DNA of 64,000 bases, taken from Novosphingobium sp. (GTDB taxonomy: Bacteria; Pseudomonadota; Alphaproteobacteria; Sphingomonadales; Sphingomonadaceae). Below the pieces are notes generated by a model. It was given only the letters and a program-made list of their open reading frames with translations. It searched no databases and had not been told where the DNA came from. Location of the stretch: positions 186,001 through 250,000 of the forward strand of contig NZ_JAPZQX010000004.1 in NCBI RefSeq assembly GCF_027531025.1, written 5' to 3'. The translations under genes were made by a program, and so were the position numbers. Below, piece after piece: positions 49,901 to 57,491 of this stretch. The first letter of the stretch is position 1. Every line of letters starts with the position of its first letter.

Positions 49901-50228
49901 TTCAAAGCATACGCTCAACGCGGTGATTTTCTATGAAAAGGGGCCGCTATCGATGCGTGCCGCTTATAATTGGCGGTCGGACTTTCTGATCACTCCGCGT
50001 GATGACATCTTCCCGTTCTCGCCGATTTGGCAGGAAAGCGGTGGTCAGCTCGATGCCTCTATCTTCGTGACCGTCAACAAGCAGCTCAAGCTCGGTATCC
50101 AGGGAGTGAACCTGCTCGATTCGGTAACCCGCACATCGCAGGTGGTAGACTTCTCTGGCACACGGATCACTCGCTCGGCATTCCGCAACGACCGGCGATT
50201 CACGTTCCTCGCGCGCTTCGACTTCTGA
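46908..50228 (+). CDS. TonB-dependent receptor, Xanthomonas/Caulobacter carbohydrate type
   Basis: A 1106-residue receptor. Signal peptide ends ATPALAQ at about 37. The TonB box region is GEEIIVTGYRASLKSAQDVKR, then DAITAEDIGALPDRSVAESLQRVPGV, the motif typical of the TonB-Xanth-Caul subfamily (TIGR01782). Plug features: IRGLPFVRSELNGRDIFSA and RVEVFKNVTADMVDGGIAGTVNLVTRKPLD. The barrel ends RRFTFLARFDF. Such receptors import oligosaccharides. The start is uncertain: TTG 46908 has GGGGAGG at ideal spacing; ATG 46884 eight codons upstream has no RBS. AT-richer than the flanks, which suggests transfer. Divergent from the halogenase. Confidence 0.92.
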   Translation: MSRFDHSDSRRSRLLTTLGTASTLVLAAMIATPALAQEMKGAEADDQKSEDAVDGEEIIVTGYRASLKSAQDVKRKSDTFVDAITAEDIGALPDRSVAESLQRVPGVNIGRFEKSSDPDRFSVEGTGVIIRGLPFVRSELNGRDIFSATGGRELSFNDVSPEQLARVEVFKNVTADMVDGGIAGTVNLVTRKPLDNRGLHLSGTLEGNVGDLAKDWSPGFSLLGSATFETGIGTFGFQAGYAQSELVSRTDASQVTDPCFRDRSLTGGCFRVVPVGSGGFGSTQNFTSANFPPPNTVIVPKGAGVRTTDLERDRRAYSGVFQFESNDRRLLLTAEYLRSETEFFTDEFAILALVNDDNLFPVQAPGSTWQFDGNGVFTAGRLTQSNAGGYASPFGGIPMESLRFQRRAKADTEDYSIDIDFEATDRLRFNFEGQHISSNLRRDSIIGVMNTWADIDLDLRGNTPQVQFLAPAGAPANYFSSGFYTYYWFLLDSVERNDGELDSLRFDAEYDLSDDGFFKAARFGARWSDRDRTTRDTAFSTWGNLSAPWAGRAGCAPWGGGPGCFQGSGPFTPSWAGFTPGRLYTGLPGQEFATGGGAFTDEFPGFSQVRNPFASGFQRGSAPIPIANGAAWFYGGDDFIGEYLAGTTLSQAQKINTFSQTPNPFFGVNNRTASVLGQSTPVQCDPFCPSEISVVGEVTKAAYARIDFGKQFDGGANVKGNFGLRYVSTKVKTAGLLAFPNPFFFDNSPGANGDGRVQVAEIQQACLLAPPTQPLPGYCSLSATRLAEFAAAHTGEILVDDRDIIFDHWLPSFNVRFDLGGGLLIRGAVSKNIARPELQLFRAGGQIGDNTNDLRSEGTLATGPLFQLFTGNRNVRPVTSWNYDLSAEWYFDDVGSLTASFFLKEISGIVSGGQNLVDYTSGGGTTLNVEVNGPSNELGGTLKGFELSYQQTYDMLPGLLSGFGSQLTYTYVDGGQFTNPDLANNRSLFASQQPLAGISKHTLNAVIFYEKGPLSMRAAYNWRSDFLITPRDDIFPFSPIWQESGGQLDASIFVTVNKQLKLGIQGVNLLDSVTRTSQVVDFSGTRITRSAFRNDRRFTFLARFDF

Positions 50229-50250
50229 TCTGGGAGGATTGGGGGCAGGA

Positions 50251-50283
50251 ATGGGCCTCTGCAATTGCAGAGGCCCATTTTTT
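50251..50283 (+). terminator. Strong terminator after the TonB receptor
   Basis: A 28-bp perfect palindrome, ATGGGCCTCTGCA/ATTGCAGAGGCCCAT with no loop bases beyond the centre, is followed by TTTTT (50279-50283). It separates the receptor transcript from GH16, so GH16 needs read-through or its own promoter. Confidence 0.88.
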
Positions 50284-50305
50284 GTTGTCCGATTGGGAAG
50301 ATATC

Positions 50306-51250
50306 ATGACTATTCAGAAGTTTTCGACTATTGGTACTGTTCTGGTGGGTTCCTTAGCGGTTGCCGCATCGCCGGCCCAGCAGTCTTCGGAGGATGGCTG
50401 GACGATGGTCTGGTCAGACGAGTTCGACGGGTCCAAGATCGACAAGAAGAAGTGGGGCTTCGATGTTGATTGCTGGGGCGGCGGCAATGATGAGCAACAG
50501 TGCTATCGCGACGGCAATCGTAATGCCACGATTGAAAACGGTGCACTTGTTATTAGCGCCCGGCGCGAACAGGCAACCGGGGCCGCTTGGCCTATGCACA
50601 TGTGGGGATCGGTGCAGTGGCCAAACGCTTTGGTAACAAAGCCGTATACTTCGGCTCGCCTATCCACCAAGGGCAAGGCAGCTTGGCGTTATGGCAAGTT
50701 CGAGATCCGGGCGAAGTTACCGCAGGGTCAGGGTACCTGGCCGGCGATCTGGATGCTGCCGGAAAAGGACCGCTACGGCTCCTGGGCCGCCTCGGGCGAG
50801 ATCGATATCTTGGAAGCGGTCAACCTGGGGGTGCCCTGCGCCAAGTGCCCCGGCGGGCGCGAAAACACGATCCTGGGCACGCTGCACTTTGGCGGCAAGT
50901 GGCCGAACAACAAGCACAAGGGTGAGGAAGTGCCGTTCCCCGAAGTGCTGGACGGCGGCTTTCACACCTATGCGATCGAGTGGTATCCAGACCGCATGGT
51001 CTGGCAGGTCGATGGCCGCACCTTTGCCGAACGCAAGGCCAATGAATGGTCGACCACCGGATCGACCAATCCGGGCGCGCCGTTCGACCAGCCGTTTCAC
51101 CTGATCCTGAACCTTGCCATCGGCGGCAAGCTGGCCGAAACGCGCGGGGTTGGCGGCGTGCGGCTGGACGGCTATCCCAAGCGGATGGAAGTCGATTGGG
51201 TCCGCATCTGGCAAAAGCCTGAGGTCGGTGGGACGGCTTCCGGCAAGTGA
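50306..51250 (+). CDS. Glycoside hydrolase family 16 (endo-1,3-beta-glucanase, laminarinase-like)
   Basis: A 314-residue secreted beta-glucanase. A hydrophobic N-terminus (MTIQKFSTIGTVLVGSLAVAAS) serves as signal peptide. GH16 landmarks: MVWSDEFDG, RYGKFEIRAKLPQGQGTWPA, IWMLPE, and the catalytic motif GEIDILEAV (Glu nucleophile, Asp, Glu acid/base near residues 170-175). LHFGGKWP and FHTYAIEWYPDRMVWQVDG follow. GGGAAG precedes the ATG. The first roughly 400 bases have AT-richer codons (ATT, GTT, ACT, TTA), the rest are strongly GC-ending; the switch lies near 50.72-50.82 kb, before and around the active site. The product would cut beta-1,3-glucan to oligomers for the receptor and GH3. Confidence 0.93.
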   Translation: MTIQKFSTIGTVLVGSLAVAASPAQQSSEDGWTMVWSDEFDGSKIDKKKWGFDVDCWGGGNDEQQCYRDGNRNATIENGALVISARREQATGAAWPMHMWGSVQWPNALVTKPYTSARLSTKGKAAWRYGKFEIRAKLPQGQGTWPAIWMLPEKDRYGSWAASGEIDILEAVNLGVPCAKCPGGRENTILGTLHFGGKWPNNKHKGEEVPFPEVLDGGFHTYAIEWYPDRMVWQVDGRTFAERKANEWSTTGSTNPGAPFDQPFHLILNLAIGGKLAETRGVGGVRLDGYPKRMEVDWVRIWQKPEVGGTASGK

Positions 51251-51274
51251 CGGGGTAAAGGGGGAAAACTACGC

Positions 51275-52339
51275 ATGGCGAGACGCCGCCAGGCGGTGAC
51301 AATCAAGCACGTGGCGGCCGATGCCGGCGTCTCGTTGCAAACCGTCAGCCGCGTCATCAACAACGAGCCGAACGTCCGCCCGGAAATGAAGGAGCGGGTC
51401 CAGGCCTCGATCGACAAGCTGGGCTATGTCCCCTCGATCGCGGCCCAGCGGATGAGCGGATCGCGATCCTACCTGATCCTGGCGATCAACGACCGCGATC
51501 GCACGATCGAGGACTGGCGTGCGCGGCAGGGGACCGACTGGGTCGACCAGATGCTGCTGGGCGGCATGCTGAAGTGCGCCGAACATGGCTATCGCCTGAT
51601 CTTCGAACTGGTCGACACCCATTCCGACCATGTCGAGCGCGAGCTTTCGGGCGCGATTGCCGCGCTCCAGCCCGACGGGATCATCCTGACCCCGCCGCAT
51701 TCCGACAATCCGCAGATCGTCAGCTTCCTGGCCGACCAGAAGATCCCCTTCGTGCGGATTGGCTCGATCCAGAACGGGGAAGGCATCCCGGTATCGATGG
51801 ATGACGAGGGTTCGGCGCGCCAGGCTACCGAATACCTGATTGAGCGCGGCCACCGGGCGATCGGCTTCATCGCCGGATCGCGCGAATATGCGCTGAGCGG
51901 CTGGCGTGTCGATGGCTGGCGCCAGGCCATGGCTGCCGCAGGCCTCAGCACCGATGGTCTGCTGGCCGAGGGCGATTTCAGCTTTGCCTCTGGGGTAACC
52001 GCCGCCGGGGAACTGCTGAACGGCACGGTCCGGCCCACCGCGATCATCGCAAGCAATGACCAGATGGCGCTGGCCACGCTGGAAGTGGCGCGGCTGCTCG
52101 ATCTCGCAGTGCCGCAGGACCTTTCGCTGATCAGCTTCGACAACACCCCGCTGGTGCATTTCACCCAGCCGCCGCTGACCGCCGTGGACCAGCCCATCGC
52201 CGCGACCACTTCGAAAGCGGTCGAACTGCTGATCGCCGCGCAGAAAGGCGAGGCCCCGCCCAAGGCGCTGACCGTGGTCAAGGCGAGCATTTTCGTGCGC
52301 GAATCGGTTGCCCCGCCGTCGGGCGCAGTCGGTGGCTGA
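51275..52339 (+). CDS. LacI-family transcriptional regulator
   Basis: A 354-residue regulator. The N-terminal HTH is VTIKHVAADAGVSLQTVSRVINNEPNVRPEMKERVQ (about 8-45) with hinge YVPSIAAQRM. The periplasmic-binding-protein-like sensor includes DGIILTPP, GEGIPVSMDDEGSARQATEYLIERGH and IIASNDQMALATLEVAR. It fits control of glycan genes by a sugar effector. GGGGGAAA precedes the ATG and the stop overlaps the next MFS gene. The palindromes TGTGAACGTTCACA-like upstream of the TonB receptor and GH3 are its likely operators. Confidence 0.93.
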   Translation: MARRRQAVTIKHVAADAGVSLQTVSRVINNEPNVRPEMKERVQASIDKLGYVPSIAAQRMSGSRSYLILAINDRDRTIEDWRARQGTDWVDQMLLGGMLKCAEHGYRLIFELVDTHSDHVERELSGAIAALQPDGIILTPPHSDNPQIVSFLADQKIPFVRIGSIQNGEGIPVSMDDEGSARQATEYLIERGHRAIGFIAGSREYALSGWRVDGWRQAMAAAGLSTDGLLAEGDFSFASGVTAAGELLNGTVRPTAIIASNDQMALATLEVARLLDLAVPQDLSLISFDNTPLVHFTQPPLTAVDQPIAATTSKAVELLIAAQKGEAPPKALTVVKASIFVRESVAPPSGAVGG

Positions 52340-53534
52340 CCGGGCGGCTGACCGCTTCGTCCTGCTCTATGCGCTTGCCTGGGCGGGTGGGACGATTGGC
52401 TATGTCCCACTGCTGACGATCCTGTTGCCGGCCCGTGTCGCGACGCTGGCCGGGCAAGCGGCGGGGGTCGACTGGCTGGCCTATATTGCCCTGGCCGGAG
52501 CGATCGCCGCGAGCACGGCCGGGATCCTGTTCGGCTATCTCTGCGACATCACCCGCAACCGGCGCGGCTGGATCGGTGCGGGCCTGGTCTTGTCCTGCGT
52601 GCTGCTGGTGCTGACCGGCCGGGCGGCAACCCTGCCCGAGCTGATCTTCGCGATTGTCGGCTGGCAACTGGCGCTCAACATGATGCTGGGCCCGCTGGCG
52701 GCCTGGGCGGGCGATGTGGTGCCTGATTCGCGCAAGGGGCTGCTCGGCGGGCTGATGGCCTTTGCACCGGGGCTGGGCGCATTGTCCGGTGCGATCGTGA
52801 CCCAGCCCGGCCTTGCCAACGACGACCAGCGATTGTGGCTGGTGGCGGCAATGGTGGCGCTCTGCGTGTTGCCGGTACTGCTGACCAGGCCCCCGGTGGG
52901 CGAAGGCGGGACGGCCGCCTTACCGGCGGAACCATCTTCGCCCGAAGCGACCACTCCCGCGGCCCAGACAGCGCGACTGCCCGGCGGGGTGCTCCGGATG
53001 TGGCTGGCGCGGCTGGCAGTCCAGATCGCCGAGGCGACGCTGTTCGCCTATCTGCTGTTCTGGCTGGTCAGCCTCGATCCCACGGTGACGGATAACCAGA
53101 CCGCGCGGCTGTTCAGCGCGATCATGCTGGTTTCGGCCCCGCTGGCGCTGTTCGTGGGGCGCTGGTCGGACCGGAACGATCGCCCGATCGCGCCCTTGCA
53201 GGTCTGCGCGCTGATCTCGGCGCTGGGCCTGCTGGCCATGGCGCTCACCACCGGCCTTGCCGGGGCCATGCTGGCCTATGGCCTGTTTGGCCTGGCCAGC
53301 GCCGTATTCCTGGCGCTGCATTCGGCGCAGACGCTGCGGATCCTGCCCCGCCCCGACCGGCGCGGGCGCGACCTGGGCCTATTCAACCTGGCCAATACCG
53401 TGCCATCGCTGGTCATGCCCTGGCTGGCCATGGCCCTGGTCCCGATGTTCGGCTTTCCGGCGCTGTTCCTGCTGCTGGCCGTGCTGGCGGCGACGGCGGG
53501 CGGGCTGCTGCGCCGGGTGGCGCCGGGCCCCTGA
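52332..53534 (+). CDS. MFS transporter, probable sugar uptake
   Basis: A 400-residue, about 12-TM permease. The start YALAWAGGTIGYVPLLTILLPARV lies in TM1. The loop GYLCDITRNRRGW after TM2 is motif A-like, and GRWSDRNDRPIA marks the second half, with a charged Pro/Ala-rich central loop (about 185-215). GTG 52332 overlaps the lacI end by eight bases. Its place between LacI and GH3 suggests import of glucan breakdown products, but the substrate is not shown by sequence. Confidence 0.82.
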   Translation: MADRAADRFVLLYALAWAGGTIGYVPLLTILLPARVATLAGQAAGVDWLAYIALAGAIAASTAGILFGYLCDITRNRRGWIGAGLVLSCVLLVLTGRAATLPELIFAIVGWQLALNMMLGPLAAWAGDVVPDSRKGLLGGLMAFAPGLGALSGAIVTQPGLANDDQRLWLVAAMVALCVLPVLLTRPPVGEGGTAALPAEPSSPEATTPAAQTARLPGGVLRMWLARLAVQIAEATLFAYLLFWLVSLDPTVTDNQTARLFSAIMLVSAPLALFVGRWSDRNDRPIAPLQVCALISALGLLAMALTTGLAGAMLAYGLFGLASAVFLALHSAQTLRILPRPDRRGRDLGLFNLANTVPSLVMPWLAMALVPMFGFPALFLLLAVLAATAGGLLRRVAPGP

Positions 53535-53583
53535 CTGCCCGCGCTGATCGCAAACCTGAGCGCACAGGATTACCCCCGGTGGC

Positions 53584-53628
53584 TTGACTTTCCCCGTCCT
53601 CGCTGCGATTAAATGAGAACGTTCACAT
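53584..53628 (+). promoter_or_regulatory. GH3 promoter with a LacI-type operator
   Basis: TTGACT (53584-53589), a 17-base spacer and GATTAA (53607-53612) form a likely promoter. ATGAGAACGTTCACAT at 53613-53628 is a palindrome with one mismatch, directly after the -10. It shares the GAACGTTCAC core with the site pair before the TonB receptor. A repressor here would block initiation. Confidence 0.65.
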
Positions 53629-53635
53629 AAGAAAT

Positions 53636-56074
53636 ATGGTTGGGGAAGTAATGCCTTTCAGGAAATCCATTCCGCTGCTGGCGCTGGTCATGGCCGGGTT
53701 GGCAGCGCCTGCGGTGCAGGCCGATCCGGCGCCCGGTGCCACAGCCCAGGCCAACCCCGCCAACTGGCCCGCCGCGCGCAGCCCGGCCGCGATCACCGAC
53801 CTTGCCACCGAAAACGCGATTTCCGCGCTGCTGGCCAGGATGACCGTGGAGCAGAAGGTAGGCCAGGTAATCCAGGGCGATATCAGTTCGGTCACTCCGG
53901 CGGACCTCGCCAAGTACCCGCTCGGCTCGATCCTGGCCGGGGGCAATTCCGGCCCCTATGGCAATGAGCGCGCCGATGCCGCGACCTGGGCCAAGATGGT
54001 GGGTGAATACCGCGCCGCCTCGAAGCAGGCCGGGGCAGGAATTCCGATCCTGTTCGGGGTCGATGCGGTGCATGGTCATTCGAACCTGCCGGGCGCCACG
54101 ATCTTTCCGCACAACATCGGCCTTGGCGCGGCGCGCGATGTGGGCCTGATCCGCCGGATCGGGGTGGCCACCGCCGCCGAGATTGCCGGCAGCGGGATCG
54201 AATGGACCTTTGCCCCCACGCTGGCCGTCCCGCACGATGTGCGCTGGGGCCGCAGCTATGAAGGCTATGCCGCCGATCCGGCGCTGGTTGCGGCCTATGG
54301 CCGGGCCATGACGCTGGGCCTGCAGGGCGAGCTGGCGCCGGGCAAGGTGCTCGGCCCGGTCCAGGTGGCGGCCACGGCAAAGCACTTCCTGGCCGATGGC
54401 GGCACGGTGGACGGCCGCGACCAGGGCGATGCCCGCCTGTCCGAGCGTGATCTGGTGGCCGGCCATGCCGCTGGCTATCCGGCGGCGATCGATGCCGGCG
54501 CGCTGACCGTGATGGCCAGCTTCTCGAGCTGGAACGGGGTGAAGCACCACGGCAATGTCAGCCTGCTGACCGACGTGCTGAAGCACCGGATGGGCTTTGG
54601 CGGCCTCGTGGTGGGGGACTGGAACGGGCATGGCCAGGTGGCTGGCTGTTCTGCCACCGACTGTCCGGCCTCGCTTAACGCCGGGCTGGATCTCTACATG
54701 GCGCCGGACAGCTGGAAGGGCCTGTTCGATACGACCGTGGCCGATGTCCGCGCCGGGCGGATTACCCAGGCCCGGCTCGACGATGCTGTGCGCCGGGTGC
54801 TGCGGGTCAAGTTCAAGCTCGGCCTGATGGGGCCGACCGAGGTGATGCGCGGCGATCCCGCACTGGTTGGCGCTCCGGCGCACCTGGCTCTGGCACGCGA
54901 GGCGGTGGCCAAGTCGCTGGTCCTGCTCAAGAACGATGGCCATGTCCTGCCGATCCGCCCGGGCGCCAAGGTGCTGGTGGCCGGGCCGGGTGCCGATAGC
55001 ATGGCGATGCAATCCGGCGGCTGGACCATCTCGTGGCAGGGCACCGATACCACCGCCGCCGATTTCCCCAACGGGCAGACCATCGGCGCGGCGATTGCCG
55101 CTGCGGTCAAGGATGCCGGCGGGCAGGCGATTGTTTCGCCCAAGGGCGACAGTGTTCAGCGCGCCGACGTAGCCATCGTGGTGACGGGCGAGCCGCCCTA
55201 TGCCGAATTCCAGGGCGATGTGCCGCACCTGGCCTTTACCCCCCAGCATGGCGAGGAAGCGCTGATCGCGCGGCTGCGTGCCCAGGGGACCAAGGTGGTG
55301 CTGGTGTTCCTCTCGGGCCGACCGATGTTCACCGGCAAGCTGATGAACCAGGCCGATGCCTTTGTCGCGGCCTGGCTGCCCGGCACCCAGGGCAATGGCG
55401 TGGCCGATGTGCTGGTGGCGCGCCGCGATGGTAAACCGCTGCGCGATTTCACCGGCCGCCTGCCCTTCGCATGGCCGGCCGATGCCCGCGCGCCGATCGC
55501 TTCGCCGTTGTTCCGCACCGGCTATGGCCTGACCTATCGCCATCGTGCGCGGCTGGGCCCGGTCAATGCCGATCCCCGGATCGATCTGGCCGCGTTCGAC
55601 AATTCCGCCACCTTCTTCCGCCGCGGGGTAGTGCCCGCGCCGTGGTACCTGGCCAGCGATGGTGTGGTGGGCGTGCGTGCGGTGGACCTCTCCGCACAGG
55701 AAGACGCCCGACAGTTCACCTGGACCGGGCCGGGCAAGTTTTCGGTCGAAGGGCCGCCCGTCGACCTCGCCAAGCGGGCCGAGGCGGGGGCCGTGCTGCT
55801 GCTCGACTGGCGGATCGATGCCCGCACCGGGGCACCGGTCCGCCTGGCGCTGGGCGGCGGCACGCTGGACATCGCCGGATCGGTCGGCGCGGCTCCGCTG
55901 GGCAAGGCGGGCGAGCTGCGGATCCCGCTACGCTGCTTTGCCGCGGCCGGGGGCAACCTCGCCAGCGTTGGCGGTCCGCTGCGGATCGATGCCACGGCCG
56001 GGTTCACCGCCACGATCCGCTCGGCGCGGATTGCCGATGGCAAGGGCGACGAGGCTTGCCCGGCGGCGCGCTGA
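53636..56074 (+). CDS. Glycoside hydrolase family 3 beta-glucosidase, exported
   Basis: An 812-residue (or 807 from ATG 53651) exo-beta-glucosidase resembling the ExoP type. Signal peptide ends VQA. The N-terminal TIM barrel has MTVEQKVGQVIQGDI, GVDAVHGHSN, and the nucleophile Asp in GGLVVGDWNGHG near 325. The C-terminal alpha/beta sandwich (about 420-640) has LLKNDGHVLP, and a third beta-rich region (about 680-812) is typical of ExoP relatives. It would release glucose from laminari-oligosaccharides in the periplasm. Start choice: ATG 53636 or 53651. Confidence 0.93.
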   Translation: MVGEVMPFRKSIPLLALVMAGLAAPAVQADPAPGATAQANPANWPAARSPAAITDLATENAISALLARMTVEQKVGQVIQGDISSVTPADLAKYPLGSILAGGNSGPYGNERADAATWAKMVGEYRAASKQAGAGIPILFGVDAVHGHSNLPGATIFPHNIGLGAARDVGLIRRIGVATAAEIAGSGIEWTFAPTLAVPHDVRWGRSYEGYAADPALVAAYGRAMTLGLQGELAPGKVLGPVQVAATAKHFLADGGTVDGRDQGDARLSERDLVAGHAAGYPAAIDAGALTVMASFSSWNGVKHHGNVSLLTDVLKHRMGFGGLVVGDWNGHGQVAGCSATDCPASLNAGLDLYMAPDSWKGLFDTTVADVRAGRITQARLDDAVRRVLRVKFKLGLMGPTEVMRGDPALVGAPAHLALAREAVAKSLVLLKNDGHVLPIRPGAKVLVAGPGADSMAMQSGGWTISWQGTDTTAADFPNGQTIGAAIAAAVKDAGGQAIVSPKGDSVQRADVAIVVTGEPPYAEFQGDVPHLAFTPQHGEEALIARLRAQGTKVVLVFLSGRPMFTGKLMNQADAFVAAWLPGTQGNGVADVLVARRDGKPLRDFTGRLPFAWPADARAPIASPLFRTGYGLTYRHRARLGPVNADPRIDLAAFDNSATFFRRGVVPAPWYLASDGVVGVRAVDLSAQEDARQFTWTGPGKFSVEGPPVDLAKRAEAGAVLLLDWRIDARTGAPVRLALGGGTLDIAGSVGAAPLGKAGELRIPLRCFAAAGGNLASVGGPLRIDATAGFTATIRSARIADGKGDEACPAAR

Positions 56075-56169
56075 CCGGGCCTGTGAATACGAATACCTTG
56101 GCCTTTGCGGCTCCCCATGGCCGCGCGGCTTGCTAGCATCGCACGACAAGATCTGGGGAGAGGAACAAG

Positions 56170-57444
56170 ATGGCTGTCACGACCGGGAATACGCCTGCCG
56201 AAGCGCAGGGCGAGTACATCGACGCGCCGCAGTTGCAGCTGTTCGTCATGGGGCTGTTCTTCATCTTCGGCGGGATCACCTCGCTTAACGATGTGATCAT
56301 CCCCAAGCTGAAGGAGCTGTTCACGCTCAGCTATACCCAGGCGATGCTGGTGCAGTTCTGCTTCTTCACCGCCTACCTGGTGATCGGCATTCCCGGTGCG
56401 CGGCTGGTCAAGAAGATCGGCTACATGCGCGGGGCCGTGGCGGGACTGGTGACGATGATGGCGGGCTGCCTGCTGTTCATCCCGGCCAGCCAGACCGCGA
56501 CCTATGGCCTGTTCCTGTTCGCGCTGTTCGTGCTGGCCAGCGGCGTGGTGATTGTCCAGGTCGTTTCCAACCCGCTGATCTCGCTGCTCGGCAAGCCCGC
56601 GACGGTGCACAGCCGGCTCACCTTTGCGCAAGCCTTCAACTCGGTGGGGACCACGGTGTTCCCCTATTTCGGCTCGATCCTGATCCTGGGCAGCCTGGCA
56701 ACCGTTACGGCTGACCAGCTTTCGGGTGTGGAACTCGATGCCTATCGTACGGCTGAAACCCAGGCCATCGTCCACGGCTATCTGGGCATCGCCGCCGCGC
56801 TGGCCGTGGTGGCGGGCGTGGTCTGGCTGTTCCGCAATGCGCTGAAGGGCGAAAAGCATGAGGAAAGCTCAGGCCTAGCCGGGCTCGATCTGCTCAAGCG
56901 CACCCGCTTCGGCTTCGGCGCGCTTTGCATCTTCCTCTATGTGGGGGCGGAAGTCGCGATCGGCTCGCTGATCGTCAATTACCTGATGCAGAGCCACGTC
57001 ATGGGGCTGGAAGAGCAGGCTGCGGGCAAGCTGATCGCCTATTACTGGGGCGGGGCCATGGTCGGCCGGTTCATCGGCTCGGGCGTGCTGCGGGTAGTGA
57101 GCCCGGGCAAGGTGCTGGCCTGCGTCGCCGTGGGAGCGATAGCGCTGATCGCGCTGTCCACTCAGACCACCGGTGCCGTTTCGGGCTATAGCCTGCTGGC
57201 GATCGGCCTGATGAACGCGATCATGTTCCCGACGATCTTCACCCTGGCTTGCGAAAAGCTGGGCCCGCGCGCAGCGGACGGTTCGGGGATCATCAATGTC
57301 GCGATCTTCGGCGGGGCGGTGATCCCGCTGCTGACCGGCGTGATCGCCGATGCCACCGGCAGCCTCGCCATCGCCTTCATCTTGCCGGCGGCCTGTTATG
57401 CGGTGATCGCCGGTTTCGGCTGGTACGCCCGCCGCCCGGCCTGA
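56170..57444 (+). CDS. GluP/FucP-type glucose-galactose/fucose MFS permease
   Basis: A 424-residue, 12-TM proton symporter. Family motifs: FFIFGGITSLNDVIIPKLKELF, QFCFFTAYLVIGIPGARLVKKIGY (motif A-like), SNPLISLLGKP and RLTFAQAFNSVGT. The final half has YWGGAMVGRFIGS and FPTIFTLACEKLGPRA, common in GluP. It would import glucose freed by GH3. It follows GH3 by 95 bases on the same strand with GAGAGGAAC as RBS. Confidence 0.92.
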   Translation: MAVTTGNTPAEAQGEYIDAPQLQLFVMGLFFIFGGITSLNDVIIPKLKELFTLSYTQAMLVQFCFFTAYLVIGIPGARLVKKIGYMRGAVAGLVTMMAGCLLFIPASQTATYGLFLFALFVLASGVVIVQVVSNPLISLLGKPATVHSRLTFAQAFNSVGTTVFPYFGSILILGSLATVTADQLSGVELDAYRTAETQAIVHGYLGIAAALAVVAGVVWLFRNALKGEKHEESSGLAGLDLLKRTRFGFGALCIFLYVGAEVAIGSLIVNYLMQSHVMGLEEQAAGKLIAYYWGGAMVGRFIGSGVLRVVSPGKVLACVAVGAIALIALSTQTTGAVSGYSLLAIGLMNAIMFPTIFTLACEKLGPRAADGSGIINVAIFGGAVIPLLTGVIADATGSLAIAFILPAACYAVIAGFGWYARRPA

Positions 57445-57451
57445 GGGTTCC

Positions 57452-57486
57452 GGCCCAGCCCGGTCGTCAGTGACCAAGGCCGGGCC
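57452..57486. terminator. Possible convergent terminator hairpin
   Basis: GGCCCAGCCCGGTC (57452-57465) and GACCAAGGCCGGGCC (57472-57486) form an imperfect stem between two convergent genes. No clear T-run follows on either strand. Confidence 0.45.
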
Positions 57487-57491
57487 AGCTC

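Noticed and set aside
53609..55543. 644-codon open frame antisense to GH3
   Set aside because: GH3 catalytic and barrel motifs are all on the plus strand; antisense product is Arg/His/Gly-rich with no fold.
56075..56169. Fourth LacI operator before the GluP gene (TGTGAATACGAATAC)
   Set aside because: Only one half-site agrees; no inverted second half, so not counted.
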